64,000 nucleotides of DNA from Aureobasidium sp. EXF-3400 (lineage: Eukaryota; Ascomycota; Dothideomycetes; Dothideales; Saccotheciaceae), in contig SWBL01000272.1 of NCBI GenBank assembly GCA_024195585.1, positions 1 to 64,000 on the forward strand, given 5' to 3'. Below, one piece after another: positions 1 through 10,943 of the stretch. Numbering within the stretch: the stretch's first letter is position 1; the number at the start of each line of letters is the position of its first letter. The notes beneath the pieces were generated by a model, which saw only the letters and a list, made by a program, of their open reading frames with translations, was not told where the DNA came from and did no database searches. Both the position numbers and the translations under genes were made by a program.

Positions 1-86
1 GATGGATGGATGGATGGATGGATGGATGGATGGATGGATGGATGGATGGATGGATGGATGGATGGATGGATGGATGGATGGATGGT
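1..86. repeat. GGAT tetranucleotide microsatellite
   Basis: More than 20 uninterrupted copies of a GATG/GGAT unit run from the first base to about 86 and may continue left of the window. In one frame it reads as a Met-Asp-Gly-Trp repeat, which is simple-sequence translation and not a gene. It lies 3' of the PPWD1 gene. Confidence 0.97.
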
Positions 87-462
87 GGAATGTATGGTTA
101 TGGTGTGAGATACGAAGGATACCTAGATTGATGGAAGGTAGTGTTGAAGAGCAGGAGCAAACGGGTCGTGAAACGTCACTCGTTTACAGTGACGTGGAAG
201 TGCATATGCTTCGAAGGAAAGATGCATTAGATTGTAAGCACGTGGCTGTAAGGGGAGTTGCAGGTGAAGAAGCCACGGCCAGAGGCAGGCCCGAAAGAGA
301 AGTATTTCTCCTTCCGCACTCTGGCATTCACTTTCTGAATTGTTGTAGCTAAATTTTGGTCAGTCTCTGTCATGGGAAACAAGACATGCAGCCATGTCCA
401 TATAGTCCAACGAAGACATGTCGAGGAGAGAAGCAAAACAAACATAACAGGTTTCACCTGCC

Positions 463-2444
463 TTAGCTGACCGAGATACTGATAATCTTGATATCCTCCA
501 TAGGCTTCTCTTTCCACACCTTTGCGTTCTCAATTCTGTGTACCACATCCATACCTCTAACAACACGTCCGAAGATTGTATGCTTGTCATCCAACCATGG
601 TGTCTTTTCCGTAGTAATGAAGAATTGACTCGCGTTGGTGTTCTTGCCAGCGTTCGCCATGCTGACCGTGTACGGCTTGTCATGACGCAAAGCGGGCGTA
701 AATTCGTCTTCGAAGTTGGTGCCCCAGATACTGTCACCTCCAGTACCATCGCCTAGTGGATCACCAGTCTGGATCATGAATTTGCGAATGATGCGATGGA
801 AGATGATACCATTGTAGTAGTCGTTCTTGCTGTGAACAGTGAAGTTCTCGACCGCTTTTGGAGCGTGCTCGGGGTACAGACGTATCTGAATGTCACCCAT
901 AGATGTATGAATAGTAGCGGATGTGCCTGTCTGAGCCTTTGCAGCTTCTGCTTGTTGTTTTGTTGCGATAGTGCGCGGCTTTTCGTTGTGAACATCGCGG
1001 TCGGACTTGTTGATATCGGTATCATTTGTGAACATGTAGAAGCGCACTTTTCCTGATCCTGTAGCGACCAGCATCGAGTCACGAGCTTCGGCTTGCTGTA
1101 AAAGTGGATTGTCACTGGCAGCCATTTGAACAGTTACGACACCCTTCTTCTCTGGCTGGCCCTGGTAGAGGGTCAAGTTTAGAGCCCTGAAAGGTTCATC
1201 CTTACCATAAACCTTGACAACGCGATTCGTCAATGTGTTGATGACCTTTGTTCCTAGTATGGAACCATAGAGAATGAAATTGCCGGTTTCATCAAAAATG
1301 ACATTGATACGAGCGCGAACAGCAGGGTGCTCCAACTCGCGCTCGACACCCAGCCTGCGTCCAAATTCGACATCGTCTAGTTTATCAATGGCAGTTCCTG
1401 CCTGCTGCATCTCGGTGATTGTTGCCAAGGATTCGTCGTAAGTCCTATACAGTTTACCAGTGGGAAAGTCGAAGATGCGGACTTTGCGATCTGGAAAAGA
1501 CATGGTTGCGAACTGCTGGCCAGTGGGAGACATGGTGATGGACGAGGGAACGGACTTGGCTTTTTTGAAATCGAACAGGTTTGTTGAACTTTTTATAGAG
1601 AAGACGTTGTCAGGCTTCTCGTAATTGCTTGAAGGACTCCAGTATTCGACCATGCCGCCTTCGTCGACGGACACGACGCAGTCGTACTGGTGGTTGTATG
1701 ACATTAGTGAGACGGACACTCTGTGAAGCTTCTCCAGCTTGTATAGGGGTGTGGTGTTCTCGCCTCTGCCATCATATATGGTGATTTGAGGACTCGCCTC
1801 GTGAGAGACAGCCAATAGTGGAAGAGAGGCACCACGACCGTGTACAAAGCACACGGACCTGGGAGCAAGTTCAGGGGTGAGCATAGCAAGTAGATCGAAG
1901 GTGATGACATCGAAGATCTTGACAGAGGCGTCGGCACCAGCAGTCGCGAAACTACGGCCATCAGCGCTCACGCTGACGCTCTTAACCTCCCCCTCATGTG
2001 CCTTGAACTCTTTTACAAACTCGATGCCATCTGTCACTTTCTTCCAGAACTTGACCACGCCGTCGATAGATGTAGTGATGAGGAAATCGGTATGAGGGGT
2101 GAAGGTATTGAAGCATAGTTGGTCTTTGTGCATCATTGATTTCGAGTAACGAGATGAGGCAGGCAAGGCGGCGACATAGAGTTTTTCGTATGGTAGCTTC
2201 CTGCGTTTCTTATTCTTTGGAGCAGCAGCTGAGGGCAGTGCTGGCCCAATGTCGTCGTCATCATCCGAGGATGTATCTACTACGAATTAGCAAGACTGTT
2301 GGTCGAGGTCAAGAGTGTCGCATGGTTACCATCGGCATCATCGTTGGTCGCATTGTTGTTTTGATGGGCAGCGTCTTCAGCGTCGACCTGATCTCTCGTG
2401 CGCTTTGTGCCTTGCGGCGATGCGACAGGTGCTGCGTCTGCCAT
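463..2444 (-). CDS. PPWD1: WD40-repeat peptidyl-prolyl isomerase (PPWD1/Cyp15 type)
   Basis: Predicted nuclear cyclophilin with an N-terminal WD40 propeller. This family is associated with spliceosomes and catalyses proline cis/trans isomerisation. The model has two exons, 2330..2444 and 463..2276, joined over a 53-bp phase-1 intron, and gives 642 aa, close to human PPWD1. The start at 2444 adds an Asp/Ala-rich leader (MADAAPVASPQGTKR) and an acidic patch followed by KNKKRRK, a likely nuclear signal. WD40 blades fill roughly residues 90-400. The cyclophilin domain begins near residue 485 with TIHTSMGDIQIRLYPEHAPK and keeps the FHRIIRKFMIQTGDP and ANAGKNTNASQFFIT core motifs, so catalysis looks intact. 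It is divergent from the NF-X1 gene with about 375 bp between the two ATGs. The family is clear; the first exon is inferred from frame and splice signals. Confidence 0.95.
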
Positions 2445-2819
2445 TGGGGTTGGTGGTCAATCGTCTTCTGAACAGAAAGTGGTCGGGGTCGGTGCAATGC
2501 GCGCCGAGAGACGCTGAGTCACGTCCGCATCGATGTCATTGGCGGGGGCTGAGAGTCTTCGTTTCCTTGCCTACCTCTGTTTGCCTTGCCACCTTCTACA
2601 TTCAAATAGAATCACTTTCGACACTCCTCGCGCTTTCCACTTTGCAAGCGTTTGTTTGTCTTTTCCTCGTTCTATCAGGCCGCTTTTTATTGAGCCTGCC
2701 ATTTCCTTTTTTGCTAAAAGTTGCCACAACCTTTGTGCTACCACCCAACTCGCTTCTCAACCACGACCACCATAACACCATCACTACCTGCCAATACCTC
2801 TCTGAACGCCACAACAGTC
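2445..2819. promoter_or_regulatory. shared divergent promoter of PPWD1 and the NF-X1 gene
   Basis: The 375 bp between the two start codons must carry both 5' leaders and promoters. The stretch is pyrimidine-rich on the + strand towards the NF-X1 ATG, as usual for fungal transcription starts. I see no clear TATA box. Confidence 0.6.
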
Positions 2820-5800
2820 ATGTCTACCGCCGAAACCGCTCCCATGCCTCAACCCGAGTCCCAAAATACACGTTCATCCAATCGCCCTCGCAACCGCAGA
2901 CCACGTAGCGAGAGAAACCCCAATCCACCAACCCAGCAGGACGAACCTCAGTCAGACGCCCCCAATCCTGCTCGCAGACGAAGGGGTGGCGGGGGAAGAG
3001 GACGCAGCGCTCGCGACCCTCTTCTTGCATTGAGACCATCTTCAGTCACACCCTCCACCCAACCATCATCCGTCGAACCCTCGAGTGCCGACGTGTCAGC
3101 CACCGAGGCCACCACAACCGATCAAGATTCACGACGGGGCAGAGGTGGTGCAAGAGGTGGAAGAGGAGGAGCTCGAGGTGCCAGAGCGCGAGCAGAGAAC
3201 AGGACCGTCAACGGCAGAGCCTTCGGTGGTCAACTTACTTCGGATGGCGAACTGCAGGCTGACGCTACTACCTTCGTTCCCGGACAACCCATTCTCAATC
3301 AAGGTGCTACCTCACAGCAGACCCAACCTCGTTCTCAAAGACGCCGTCTGTCCAAATCCACAGCTCCCGACATCGCGACTCGTACTCACCACGATATTGA
3401 CAACGGTCACTACGAATGTCCCATTTGCACCAGCGAGGTCCTCCGCAATTCAAAGGTGTGGTCATGTCATACTTGCTGGACCGTCTTCCACATGTCTTGT
3501 GTCAAGAAGTGGTCTCAGAACCAGGGATCTGCCGCTGCTCAGCAGCAAGGTCGAGAGAATGGCGAAATACCCCCTCCTCGACAATGGAGATGCCCTGGAT
3601 GTAACCTTCCGAAAGACACCCTACCAAAGACGTACACCTGCTGGTGCGAGAAAGAAGTTGAGCCGCGCCCAGTCACTGGTCTGCCTCCTCATTCTTGCGG
3701 AAACACTTGTGGTAGAGAAAGAGTCCGCAAATGTCCTCATCCTTGTCAATTGACCTGTCATGCCGGCCCTTGCCCTCCATGTACCCACATGGGCCCTACG
3801 CAGACTTGTTTCTGCGGTAAGCATGAGTCTACTCGCCGTTGTACCGACACCGATTATGAGAATGGCTGGAGTTGCGGCGAGGTTTGTGGTGACCTCATGC
3901 CTTGCGGAGAACACGAGTGTCCTAGACCTTGCCATGAGGGTCTTTGTGGAGCTTGTGAAGTGCGTGTCGATGCTCGGTGCTATTGTGGCCAGGTCGAGAA
4001 AGCTCTGCTATGTGCTGACCGCGGCGATGAAGTCACAAGCCACAAGAAGCACGACGCTGAGGACGGTCAGGATGTTGTTGAAGAATGGACTGGCATGTTC
4101 GCTTGCGCTAACTCCTGCGACCGTGCCTTCGATTGTGGTGTTCACCATTGCCAAAAGCCTTGCCACTCTCAGGAAGCCGATCCTGGTCATTGCCCTCGTT
4201 CTCCTGATGTCGTGACACACTGTCCATGCGGCAAGACCAAGCTATCGGAAATTTCGCCAGATGCCCGCACTTCTTGTGAGGATCCCATTGCCAATTGCAA
4301 GAAGCCATGCATGAAGAAGCTTTCATGTGGTCACTCCTGCGAACAATTGTGTCATTCTGGTGCATGTATGCCTTGTCTCAAGGCTGTTCCCATCAACTGC
4401 CGTTGTGGTAGAACAACTTCAACCACCATCTGTCACCAAGGCAAGGTTGAGCCTCCTCAATGTATGAGGGTCTGCAGAGTCACTCTCAATTGTGGTCGCC
4501 ATGCTTGTGATGAACGCTGTTGTGAAGGCGAGCGAAAGGCTGCCGAACGACAAGCTCTCAAGCGTAAGGGTCGCAAACTCGAGGAAGCTCACATTCGACC
4601 TATCGACGATGGCTTCGAGGCCGAGCACATCTGTACGCGCCCTTGTGGTAGACTCCTCAAATGCGGCAACCACTTCTGCGAAGACCTCTGTCATAAGGGT
4701 CCCTGTGGATCTTGTCGAGAAGCAATCTTTGACGAGATCAATTGTAACTGCGGTCGTACTGTTCTGACACCACCACTACCTTGCGGCACTCAACCTCCGC
4801 CTTGTCGCTTCCAATGCAACCGTCCCAAGACATGTGGTCATCCTCAGGTTCAGCACAATTGCCACATGGACAACGAAAGCTGTCCAAGATGTCCGTTCTT
4901 GGTCGAGAAGCGCTGCATGTGTGGCAAAAAGAGTCTCAAGAACCAGCAATGCTGGCTGAAGGATGTCAGCTGTGGACAAATCTGTGGTCGCAAACTCAAG
5001 TGTGGCTCCCACTTTTGTACAAAGCCCTGCCATCGTGAAGGCGATTGTGAAGATGCTGGAGGTCGACCTTGTCAGCAGCCATGTGGAAAGGCTAAGAAGG
5101 CATGCGGTCATCCAGACGAAGCCATCTGCCATGCTCCGACTGCTTGCAAAGAAGACAAGGCCTGTACTCACAAGATCTTCATCACTTGTGAGTGTCAAGC
5201 TCAGAAACAGGAGATGCGATGCAATGCGTCCAAGACCAGTGAGGGTAACCTGAACAAGTCTCTGCCTTGCAACGATGAGTGTGCTAGACTAGAGCGCAAC
5301 CGTAGGCTTGCGCTCGCGCTCAATATTGACCAGGAAGCACATGTTGAAGGCGGTGACCATGTCCCTTTCTCCAGTGAAACTCTGAACCTCTACGCAGCTC
5401 ACCCTACTTGGGCGTCAAACCAAGAACGCGAGTTCCGCGTGTTTGCGGCTGCAGACGACGAAAAGAGATTGAGATTCAAGCCTATGACCGCGACTCAGCG
5501 AGCCTTCATCCATCATCTCGCTGAAGACTTTGGTCTGGACTCCGAAAGCATGGATCCTGAGCCTCATCGCCATGTCGCAATCTTCAAGACACCACGTTTC
5601 GTCCGTGCGCCGCCAAAGACATTGAAGGAGAGCGCGCGCATCAGAAATGCTCAGCGTCTGGCGTCTGGCAAAGTGGTTGCCAACAGCGAAGCATCAGCAA
5701 ACCAAACTCGTGCGAACGAAGTCGGAGAGCCCTTCAACAGCTTCGTTATCGTGCGCCCACGCTTTGGTCTTGTGATCGAAGAGGTTAGGACAGAGCTGGC

Positions 5801-6473
5801 GTCATTTGCACTTCCCGTGCAATTCGATGTTGAGTTCTTGCCCAGTGAGGAGGTTGTCATCAAGGCTATCAGCCGTACTCTTGATGAACAGGCACTCGAC
5901 CAGACACTCAAGAACGCCAAAACTCCTATCGCTACCGCTATTGCAGCGAAGAGCCTTGGTACTCTCCAGCTTTGTCGTACAGACTCCTCGCTTAACATCA
6001 TCCGTCGCGAGACTGAAAGCGGTGTCAGTGACGGTTGGTCTCGTGTTGCTGCGAAGAGTGCAGCATCGCGTCGCCCAGTCGTTCAGGCAGCATCCTCCAA
6101 CAACAATCTGTTCTCCGCTCTTGCTGGTGGAAACAAAGTCACTTTTGCTAAGAAAAGGGAGAAGAAGCCTGTTGTGCCCGTGGAGCCTGTTGTCGATGAT
6201 TGGGAGGCGGCAGAGATTGCAGAGGAAGAGAAGGAGAAGCTGACTAGTGGTCACAATAGTGGTGTGGAGGATGAGGCGCCAAAGGTTGATGCCAGCACTA
6301 GTACCGATGATGCGGTCGAGGATGGCAGTGTTGAGACCAAGGCTCCTGTGGTTGAGACTGTTTCTGAAGCGGGTGCAGTTGACAATGCACACAGCGAAGT
6401 CGACACTATCAAGTCAGAGTCTGCTAGACCTATGACTGGAGACGAACAAGTCAAGGAAGCAGAAGCAGCATAG
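2820..6473 (+). CDS. FAP1: NF-X1 type zinc-finger protein with RING/PHD and R3H domains
   Basis: A single-exon gene of 1217 aa from the ATG at 2820. The frame stays open 33 codons upstream, but that part reads as 5' leader. The N-terminus is Arg/Gly/Pro-rich with RGRGGARGGRGGARGAR. A RING/PHD-like finger starts with YECPICTSEV near residue 198 and ends at WRCPGCNLP. Many NF-X1 fingers of the CGHxC...CHxGxCxxC kind follow to about residue 850. An R3H domain (residues about 865-940) has the FIHHLAEDFGLDSESMDPEPHR stretch shortened here to FIHHLAEDFGLD plus a downstream HRHVAIFK core. The C-terminal ~120 residues are acidic and low in complexity. Yeast Fap1 binds FKBP12 and animal NFX1 binds X-box DNA and has E3 ligase activity; which role applies here is unknown. 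Family assignment is very secure. Confidence 0.95.
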   Translation: MSTAETAPMPQPESQNTRSSNRPRNRRPRSERNPNPPTQQDEPQSDAPNPARRRRGGGGRGRSARDPLLALRPSSVTPSTQPSSVEPSSADVSATEATTTDQDSRRGRGGARGGRGGARGARARAENRTVNGRAFGGQLTSDGELQADATTFVPGQPILNQGATSQQTQPRSQRRRLSKSTAPDIATRTHHDIDNGHYECPICTSEVLRNSKVWSCHTCWTVFHMSCVKKWSQNQGSAAAQQQGRENGEIPPPRQWRCPGCNLPKDTLPKTYTCWCEKEVEPRPVTGLPPHSCGNTCGRERVRKCPHPCQLTCHAGPCPPCTHMGPTQTCFCGKHESTRRCTDTDYENGWSCGEVCGDLMPCGEHECPRPCHEGLCGACEVRVDARCYCGQVEKALLCADRGDEVTSHKKHDAEDGQDVVEEWTGMFACANSCDRAFDCGVHHCQKPCHSQEADPGHCPRSPDVVTHCPCGKTKLSEISPDARTSCEDPIANCKKPCMKKLSCGHSCEQLCHSGACMPCLKAVPINCRCGRTTSTTICHQGKVEPPQCMRVCRVTLNCGRHACDERCCEGERKAAERQALKRKGRKLEEAHIRPIDDGFEAEHICTRPCGRLLKCGNHFCEDLCHKGPCGSCREAIFDEINCNCGRTVLTPPLPCGTQPPPCRFQCNRPKTCGHPQVQHNCHMDNESCPRCPFLVEKRCMCGKKSLKNQQCWLKDVSCGQICGRKLKCGSHFCTKPCHREGDCEDAGGRPCQQPCGKAKKACGHPDEAICHAPTACKEDKACTHKIFITCECQAQKQEMRCNASKTSEGNLNKSLPCNDECARLERNRRLALALNIDQEAHVEGGDHVPFSSETLNLYAAHPTWASNQEREFRVFAAADDEKRLRFKPMTATQRAFIHHLAEDFGLDSESMDPEPHRHVAIFKTPRFVRAPPKTLKESARIRNAQRLASGKVVANSEASANQTRANEVGEPFNSFVIVRPRFGLVIEEVRTELASFALPVQFDVEFLPSEEVVIKAISRTLDEQALDQTLKNAKTPIATAIAAKSLGTLQLCRTDSSLNIIRRETESGVSDGWSRVAAKSAASRRPVVQAASSNNNLFSALAGGNKVTFAKKREKKPVVPVEPVVDDWEAAEIAEEEKEKLTSGHNSGVEDEAPKVDASTSTDDAVEDGSVETKAPVVETVSEAGAVDNAHSEVDTIKSESARPMTGDEQVKEAEAA

Positions 6474-7109
6474 ATATTCTTCTCTTCAGCGGGAACTTGA
6501 GGCAGATTAATTTATGGGTTGACCATCAATGTACTTCTTGGCACCGGCACCATTACATCAGAAAAAAGTATCCATTTTACATATGATCGTGAGTTGTCAC
6601 AGCGTAGTTCTTGATATGCACGATTGTCCCCAAACCAATGGTGTGAACATCGAAAAGACACCCTCATATCGTGTTCTCTCTATGCCCGTTGTTCATACTG
6701 CAAGTTTGTTATTGCACTTCGAGATCTGAAAATAGACTCGAGTAAATGATTTGGTAGAAAGGCTCGTCACAGGTCGGCGATGTCCAGAGTAGACCAAGTG
6801 CTAGAGTAAAAGACCATTTGCGTGTTTGCATAGTCTGTTGTCGATAGAAACAAAAAGGTAAGACATCAGAAGGTGAAGTGAAGCAGTTTAGGCAACAGTG
6901 ACAAAGAAGCAAGGCACATTCATCTTGCATATGAGTAACATCATTACACTTTCCCCTTGCGCTTTGAGACAATGGCGCTTTCACACTCACTAACATGTAT
7001 CTGATTTATTGAAAAACGATACGTCGCTTTTCTTTCTTTGGTCTCTATCATCTCAATTTACTGTGCATTAAAATCAGTCAGGAATTTCTCACCAAAACAT
7101 CCAGCCGAG
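6474..7109. other. intergenic, no gene seen
   Basis: About 640 bp of 3' flank and promoter sequence. No open frame of convincing length or composition and no RNA gene is visible. Confidence 0.6.
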
Positions 7110-7634
7110 ATGTGTCAACTCTGCGTCCTCAACACTATATCACAAAGTTCGCGCTGGCCTAAACCGCTCGAATCACTGATCTCTGATTTGCACCTTCTCG
7201 TCACCACCGCACACTCTGAATTCAACTCCGACAAGTCCTCTACTGCTGGAGACACAAATGACAAACTCCACTCAATTCCATCAACCACATCCACCACTAT
7301 CACAATCACAAAGACTGCCACAAATCCCTCCGCAACAACAAAACACTCTCTCCTCACCACCCTTCGCGACATCAAAACCCTGCTGGAGTTGCTAGAAGAA
7401 GAACGAATTCAATGGTGGAATGGCAAAGCCAAAGAAAGGAAATATTGGAGAGAGACTTATCAGGAAGACAAGATTACAAAAATCAATGTTGTCAACAATA
7501 AGACGGTGGAGATGATTGAGAGCTTGAAGGCTAGATTGGGTACTTTTTGTCGTTGGAGTTTGGGACTGGAAGATGGAGTTGAGGGGCTTGATGGGGTTGA
7601 GAAGGAGAGGAAGGATGTCAAGATGGAAGGTTGA
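7110..7634 (+). CDS. small hypothetical protein with helical C-terminal half
   Basis: Unrecognised protein of 174 aa starting at MCQLCVLN. An upstream in-frame codon at 7038 would add 24 residues, but the second start fits better after the pyrimidine-rich leader. Residues about 45-85 are a Ser/Thr-rich linker (TTSTTITITKTATNPSATTK). The rest is charged and probably helical, with LRDIKTLLELLEEERIQWWN and a basic-acidic tail. There is no signal peptide or membrane segment. No function can be inferred. The single long frame and the change of composition along the protein favour a real, fast-evolving gene, but a spurious frame cannot be excluded. Confidence 0.5.
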   Translation: MCQLCVLNTISQSSRWPKPLESLISDLHLLVTTAHSEFNSDKSSTAGDTNDKLHSIPSTTSTTITITKTATNPSATTKHSLLTTLRDIKTLLELLEEERIQWWNGKAKERKYWRETYQEDKITKINVVNNKTVEMIESLKARLGTFCRWSLGLEDGVEGLDGVEKERKDVKMEG

Positions 7635-7929
7635 GGATTAGTGAATGGGATTTGTGGCTCTTGAGATGGGACAAGAAGGACATGTGTTGCTGAGAAAGTT
7701 ACACGGAACAGCGGGTATTGGAGTCAGGAGTTGCTTCGTTCAGATCCGATTTCGAGAAGATTACTCAAAGTAAGTCGTCTTCAATTTTACACACGCCGTA
7801 AACAGGTCATCTTAAGTAGGTTGCTCCATATTCTTCTCCGCTAAACTTTTTACCATCGTCCGTTATTACATCCTGGGTATCGTGGTGCTACCAACGCTTT
7901 CATTGCTCGTCATTAGTCATCGATGCCTT

Positions 7930-8998
7930 TCACTGACTCTTGTGGATCAAATTGTCGGTGGCCTGGACTCGCTGTGCCCACTCTGTCCAACTGCCATCGT
8001 AGACTTTTCTGTTGGTCTCCGGGAAACCGGCCTCGGTCAAAGCAGCGTCAATCACGCTGGCAGTGACTCCTGTGCCGCAAGAGCTGATGATCGGCTTAGT
8101 TGGGTCGACTCCCTTAGTTCTGAAGATATCGAGCAGCTCGTCTCTAGAAAGTAGCGTCTTGGTCTCTGGGTCCAGGAGTTCAGGCAGGGCAACGCTGATA
8201 GAGCCGGGGATGTGGCCAGAGGAAAGTCCAGGTCTGGGCTCAGGGTCGGCACCACTCCAGCGACCGTAAGACCTGGCATCCAAGATTTGCACACCTTCTC
8301 TGCCTTCCTTGTTGTAGTCCTTGGCAACCTCCTTGACTTCCTCAAAAGCAGCGACCTTTGAAGGGTCGATCTTTGGCTCGGGATATTGTGACTCAGGAAG
8401 ATCTCTCTGTTCGCCTTGCTCGACTGGAAGGCCTTCCTCAACCCAAAGCTTGTAGTTGTTCAGAATATGAATGCTTGGATGGCCGAATACGCGAAGAGTC
8501 CAAGCGACTCGAGGTGCACTGAAGATTCCGAGTTCGGCACTGTCGTAGACGACGATGTTATCATCCCGTCGGATGCCTAGATTACGCATAGCTTGGGTGA
8601 AGACTTGAGCGCTAGGCAACATGTGAGGGTATGGAGAGCTGGTGTCGGCGACAATGTCGAGATCGAAGAAGCTGTTGAGGTTAGTCTCACGGATGTGGAA
8701 GGAGAGGCGGAGTGAAGTACCGAGCACCAGGGATGTGACCCTGCTTGAAGACCTCATATCCCGACCTCTTCTCAGGGTCGTTGGGCATGAACCAACTGGC
8801 ACACAAGGGGATGACTCGAGGCGAGGTAGCCAATTTGGTGGGGGCATTGCCTTTCAGAGCAGCGTTGAGCTCGGCAGGCTTGATCAGGTAGGATGAGAGA
8901 GACATTGCTCGTTGCGCCGACATGTTGTGAGAGGGATTGAAGGAACGTCGAAGAGGTGAGAAGGTTGAGGAAGTCGCGGAACGAAGCAACGAGGCCAT
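7930..8998 (-). CDS. TUM1: mitochondrial-type thiosulfate/3-mercaptopyruvate sulfurtransferase
   Basis: Tandem rhodanese enzyme that moves sulfur from 3-mercaptopyruvate or thiosulfate to an acceptor. Yeast Tum1 feeds sulfur to tRNA thiolation. Exons are 8721..8998 and 7930..8671 with a 49-bp phase-2 intron (branch GACTAAC), giving 339 aa. The inactive first rhodanese domain has the usual GHIPGARFFDLD motif, which is formed across the splice. The second domain carries the catalytic loop around residue 295, SSCGTGVTA, where the Cys-Gly-x-Gly form points to mercaptopyruvate sulfurtransferase more than thiosulfate sulfurtransferase. The first ~40 residues (MASLLRSATSSTFSPLRRSF) are basic and Ser-rich, like a mitochondrial presequence. 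An internal Met at position 26 could give a cytosolic form, as dual targeting is known for this family. Confidence 0.93.
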
Positions 8999-9389
8999 GC
9001 TGCCCCGCTCGAGCTTGGTGAGGTGTGGAGACGGTTCTGGATGATGTGATTCTGGAGAAGACGAGTATACGGCCTTGTGCAGTTATGATGTTCCGAATGT
9101 CGTGCAGTTTTCTATCGTGATGCGGGAGGAACAAGACAGAGATGGTTGGACCTCGTCCAAAGGCAGCCACAAAAGGTGGAGCCTTCGAGCACGCCTTTTC
9201 CCATGTGACGCTGTCGATCCCCTCGCGATAAGCTGCACTTTATCTTTATCGCTACGTCAAAGGTCCGAGCTTCATCTTGCGCCGAGGCCATGAAAACAAA
9301 CCACTCCACACGGCGACGAAAGACCCTGGCCCCGTGTATACACCTTCCTGGTAGGAGCCTTTGCGCTATACAATAAACTCATCAGTAAA

Positions 9390-9853
9390 ATGAAGGTCAA
9401 GATCCTCTCATATCACGCCGTCGCGGCCTGGCGTTGGGACATGCCTGAGGACGATGATTGTGGCATCTGTCGTGTTCAGTTCGACGGTACTTGTCCGAAA
9501 TGCAAGTTTCCAGGAGACGATTGTCCTATCAGTATGTGCCCATCTCCCATATGATGCCTGTGTTATGCTAACTAGATCTCAGTCATGGGACAATGCACAC
9601 ATTCATTTCATATGGTACCTTGTATCGTTCGTCCTTATTAATTGACCAACTAACACCAATCAAGCATTGTCTCGATACCTGGATCAATCAGGAGTCAAGT
9701 CAAGGCAGATGTCCCATGTGCAGACAAGGTGCGTGAACTCGGTCTAGCTTTTACACTTGGTATAGTGTTGTGGTGCTAACGAAAACAGTCTTCCGCATCA
9801 AAGGAACTGCCGATCAGAGCGAAGTTCAACCCGAGCAGACCTCCCAGTCTTGA
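9390..9853 (+). CDS. APC11: anaphase-promoting complex RING-H2 subunit Apc11
   Basis: Catalytic RING-H2 subunit of the APC/C ubiquitin ligase. Four exons, 9390..9531, 9583..9614, 9665..9728 and 9789..9853, give 100 aa. The start MKVKILSYHAVAAWRWDMPE is nearly diagnostic. It is followed by DDCGICRVQFDGTCPKCKFP, then CTHSFHMHCLDTWI and CPMCRQVFRI, so all zinc ligands are present and the last ones are formed over exon junctions. Introns are 50-60 bp; intron 1 has CTAAC and intron 2 CTAAC near the acceptor. The second exon is only 32 bp, so simple frame-based gene finding would miss this gene. Downstream lies a hypothetical gene on the same strand. Confidence 0.95.
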
Positions 9854-10026
9854 GTTCTGTGCTATTCCCAGACATCTGTCAATACACGCTCTTGCGTGGT
9901 TGTCGACCTTTCGACCAACAAGCCATTTTCACATGCATTTTGCCAAGCACTGCTTAGTCAGGGTCCTCGGTCGCAACTCATAACAACCCGTGTGGTCTTA
10001 CTCTTGTCGATCGCGAGCAGAGGATC

Positions 10027-10825
10027 ATGTCGGCTGTAAACAAACGATATTCTCACAGCTTTTCCCAGACCACTGACGAATCCACAATCCCGCAGCAAGA
10101 ACACGATGATGATACCGCCTCATCCGTTCGCGCGGATCAGGCCGTGACCACTTCCGATGGTATGCTTGCTACTTGAATGACCATGTCCATTTTTCATTCT
10201 AACAGATATGTTAGCAGGATTGTTCGATGAACCTCAGTATCCTTCCACAGCACCTGAAGAACTGCTGCCACCTCCCGACTTTCGTCCATTCTTTACCTTA
10301 ATCGAAGACCCTGATACGGGCGAACACCACCATCCATCAGTACACTACATATTCTCAGATGACAACCCCGACTTCTTGACTTCTACGATCGTGGATGCGA
10401 TGGGTCAAGAGCAAGCTGGTACATCTCCGGAGCAGAAAGTTGACAACAACCGTGAACGCATGATACTCCTTGACATAGCACCGGACGGGAAGACAGTCAA
10501 CGAAATTCAGAGCCTCAGTCCACACTGGCAGGTTCTCAGAACGACTGTTGGTCAAGCACCGTCATGGGCAGATGAAGGTGCCAGAAAAGACATACCAGGC
10601 TTGATGCTCAACATTCAAGGCATGGAAAGTAGCAAGCTGAAGTCACAATCGAACCGTCGCAACAACACTCAAGAAGACACCATGGCTCGCGTCGAAGCCA
10701 TGATCGCCGGTTACACCAGCTGCTTGTCTACTTTGGAGGGCGTCGTTAAGAAGGACATCCTGGAGGACGAACAGGATATGTCTGCAGAACCGGCGAAGGC
10801 ATCCGCCACGCCAGATGATAACTGA
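10027..10825 (+). CDS. conserved-looking fungal hypothetical protein
   Basis: Two exons, 10027..10159 and 10206..10825, joined over a 46-bp phase-1 intron, give 250 aa. Exon 1 encodes an acidic, polar N-terminus beginning MSAVNKRYSHSFSQ. After the splice the protein reads MLAGLFDEPQYPST and PPPDFRPFFTLIEDPDTGEH, then a compact part with VHYIFSDD, RMILLDIAPDG and SLSPHWQVLRT that looks folded. The C-terminal ~60 residues (DTMARVEAMIAGYTSCLSTL) are probably helical. It has no signal peptide or membrane segment. I have the impression of a fungus-wide uncharacterised family but cannot name it, and propose no function. It lies 173 bp after APC11 on the same strand. Confidence 0.78.
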
Positions 10826-10943
10826 GGACGGCTCACGATAAAATGAAATGCTCTGGGTGTACGGCGCTTGCTGAAATAACGTCTCTATCTCCCTTCTATG
10901 TGTCTTGTTGTCTATGATAATGTAACGAAATCAGTCACATCAG

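Noticed and set aside
2..352. Open frame through the GGAT microsatellite encoding repeated MDGW
   Set aside because: It is translation of simple sequence; the part after the repeat has no coding character.
9215..9276. GCGATAA/TTATCGC inverted repeat upstream of the sulfurtransferase
   Set aside because: Short, chance-level hairpin with GATA cores; not enough to call a regulatory site.
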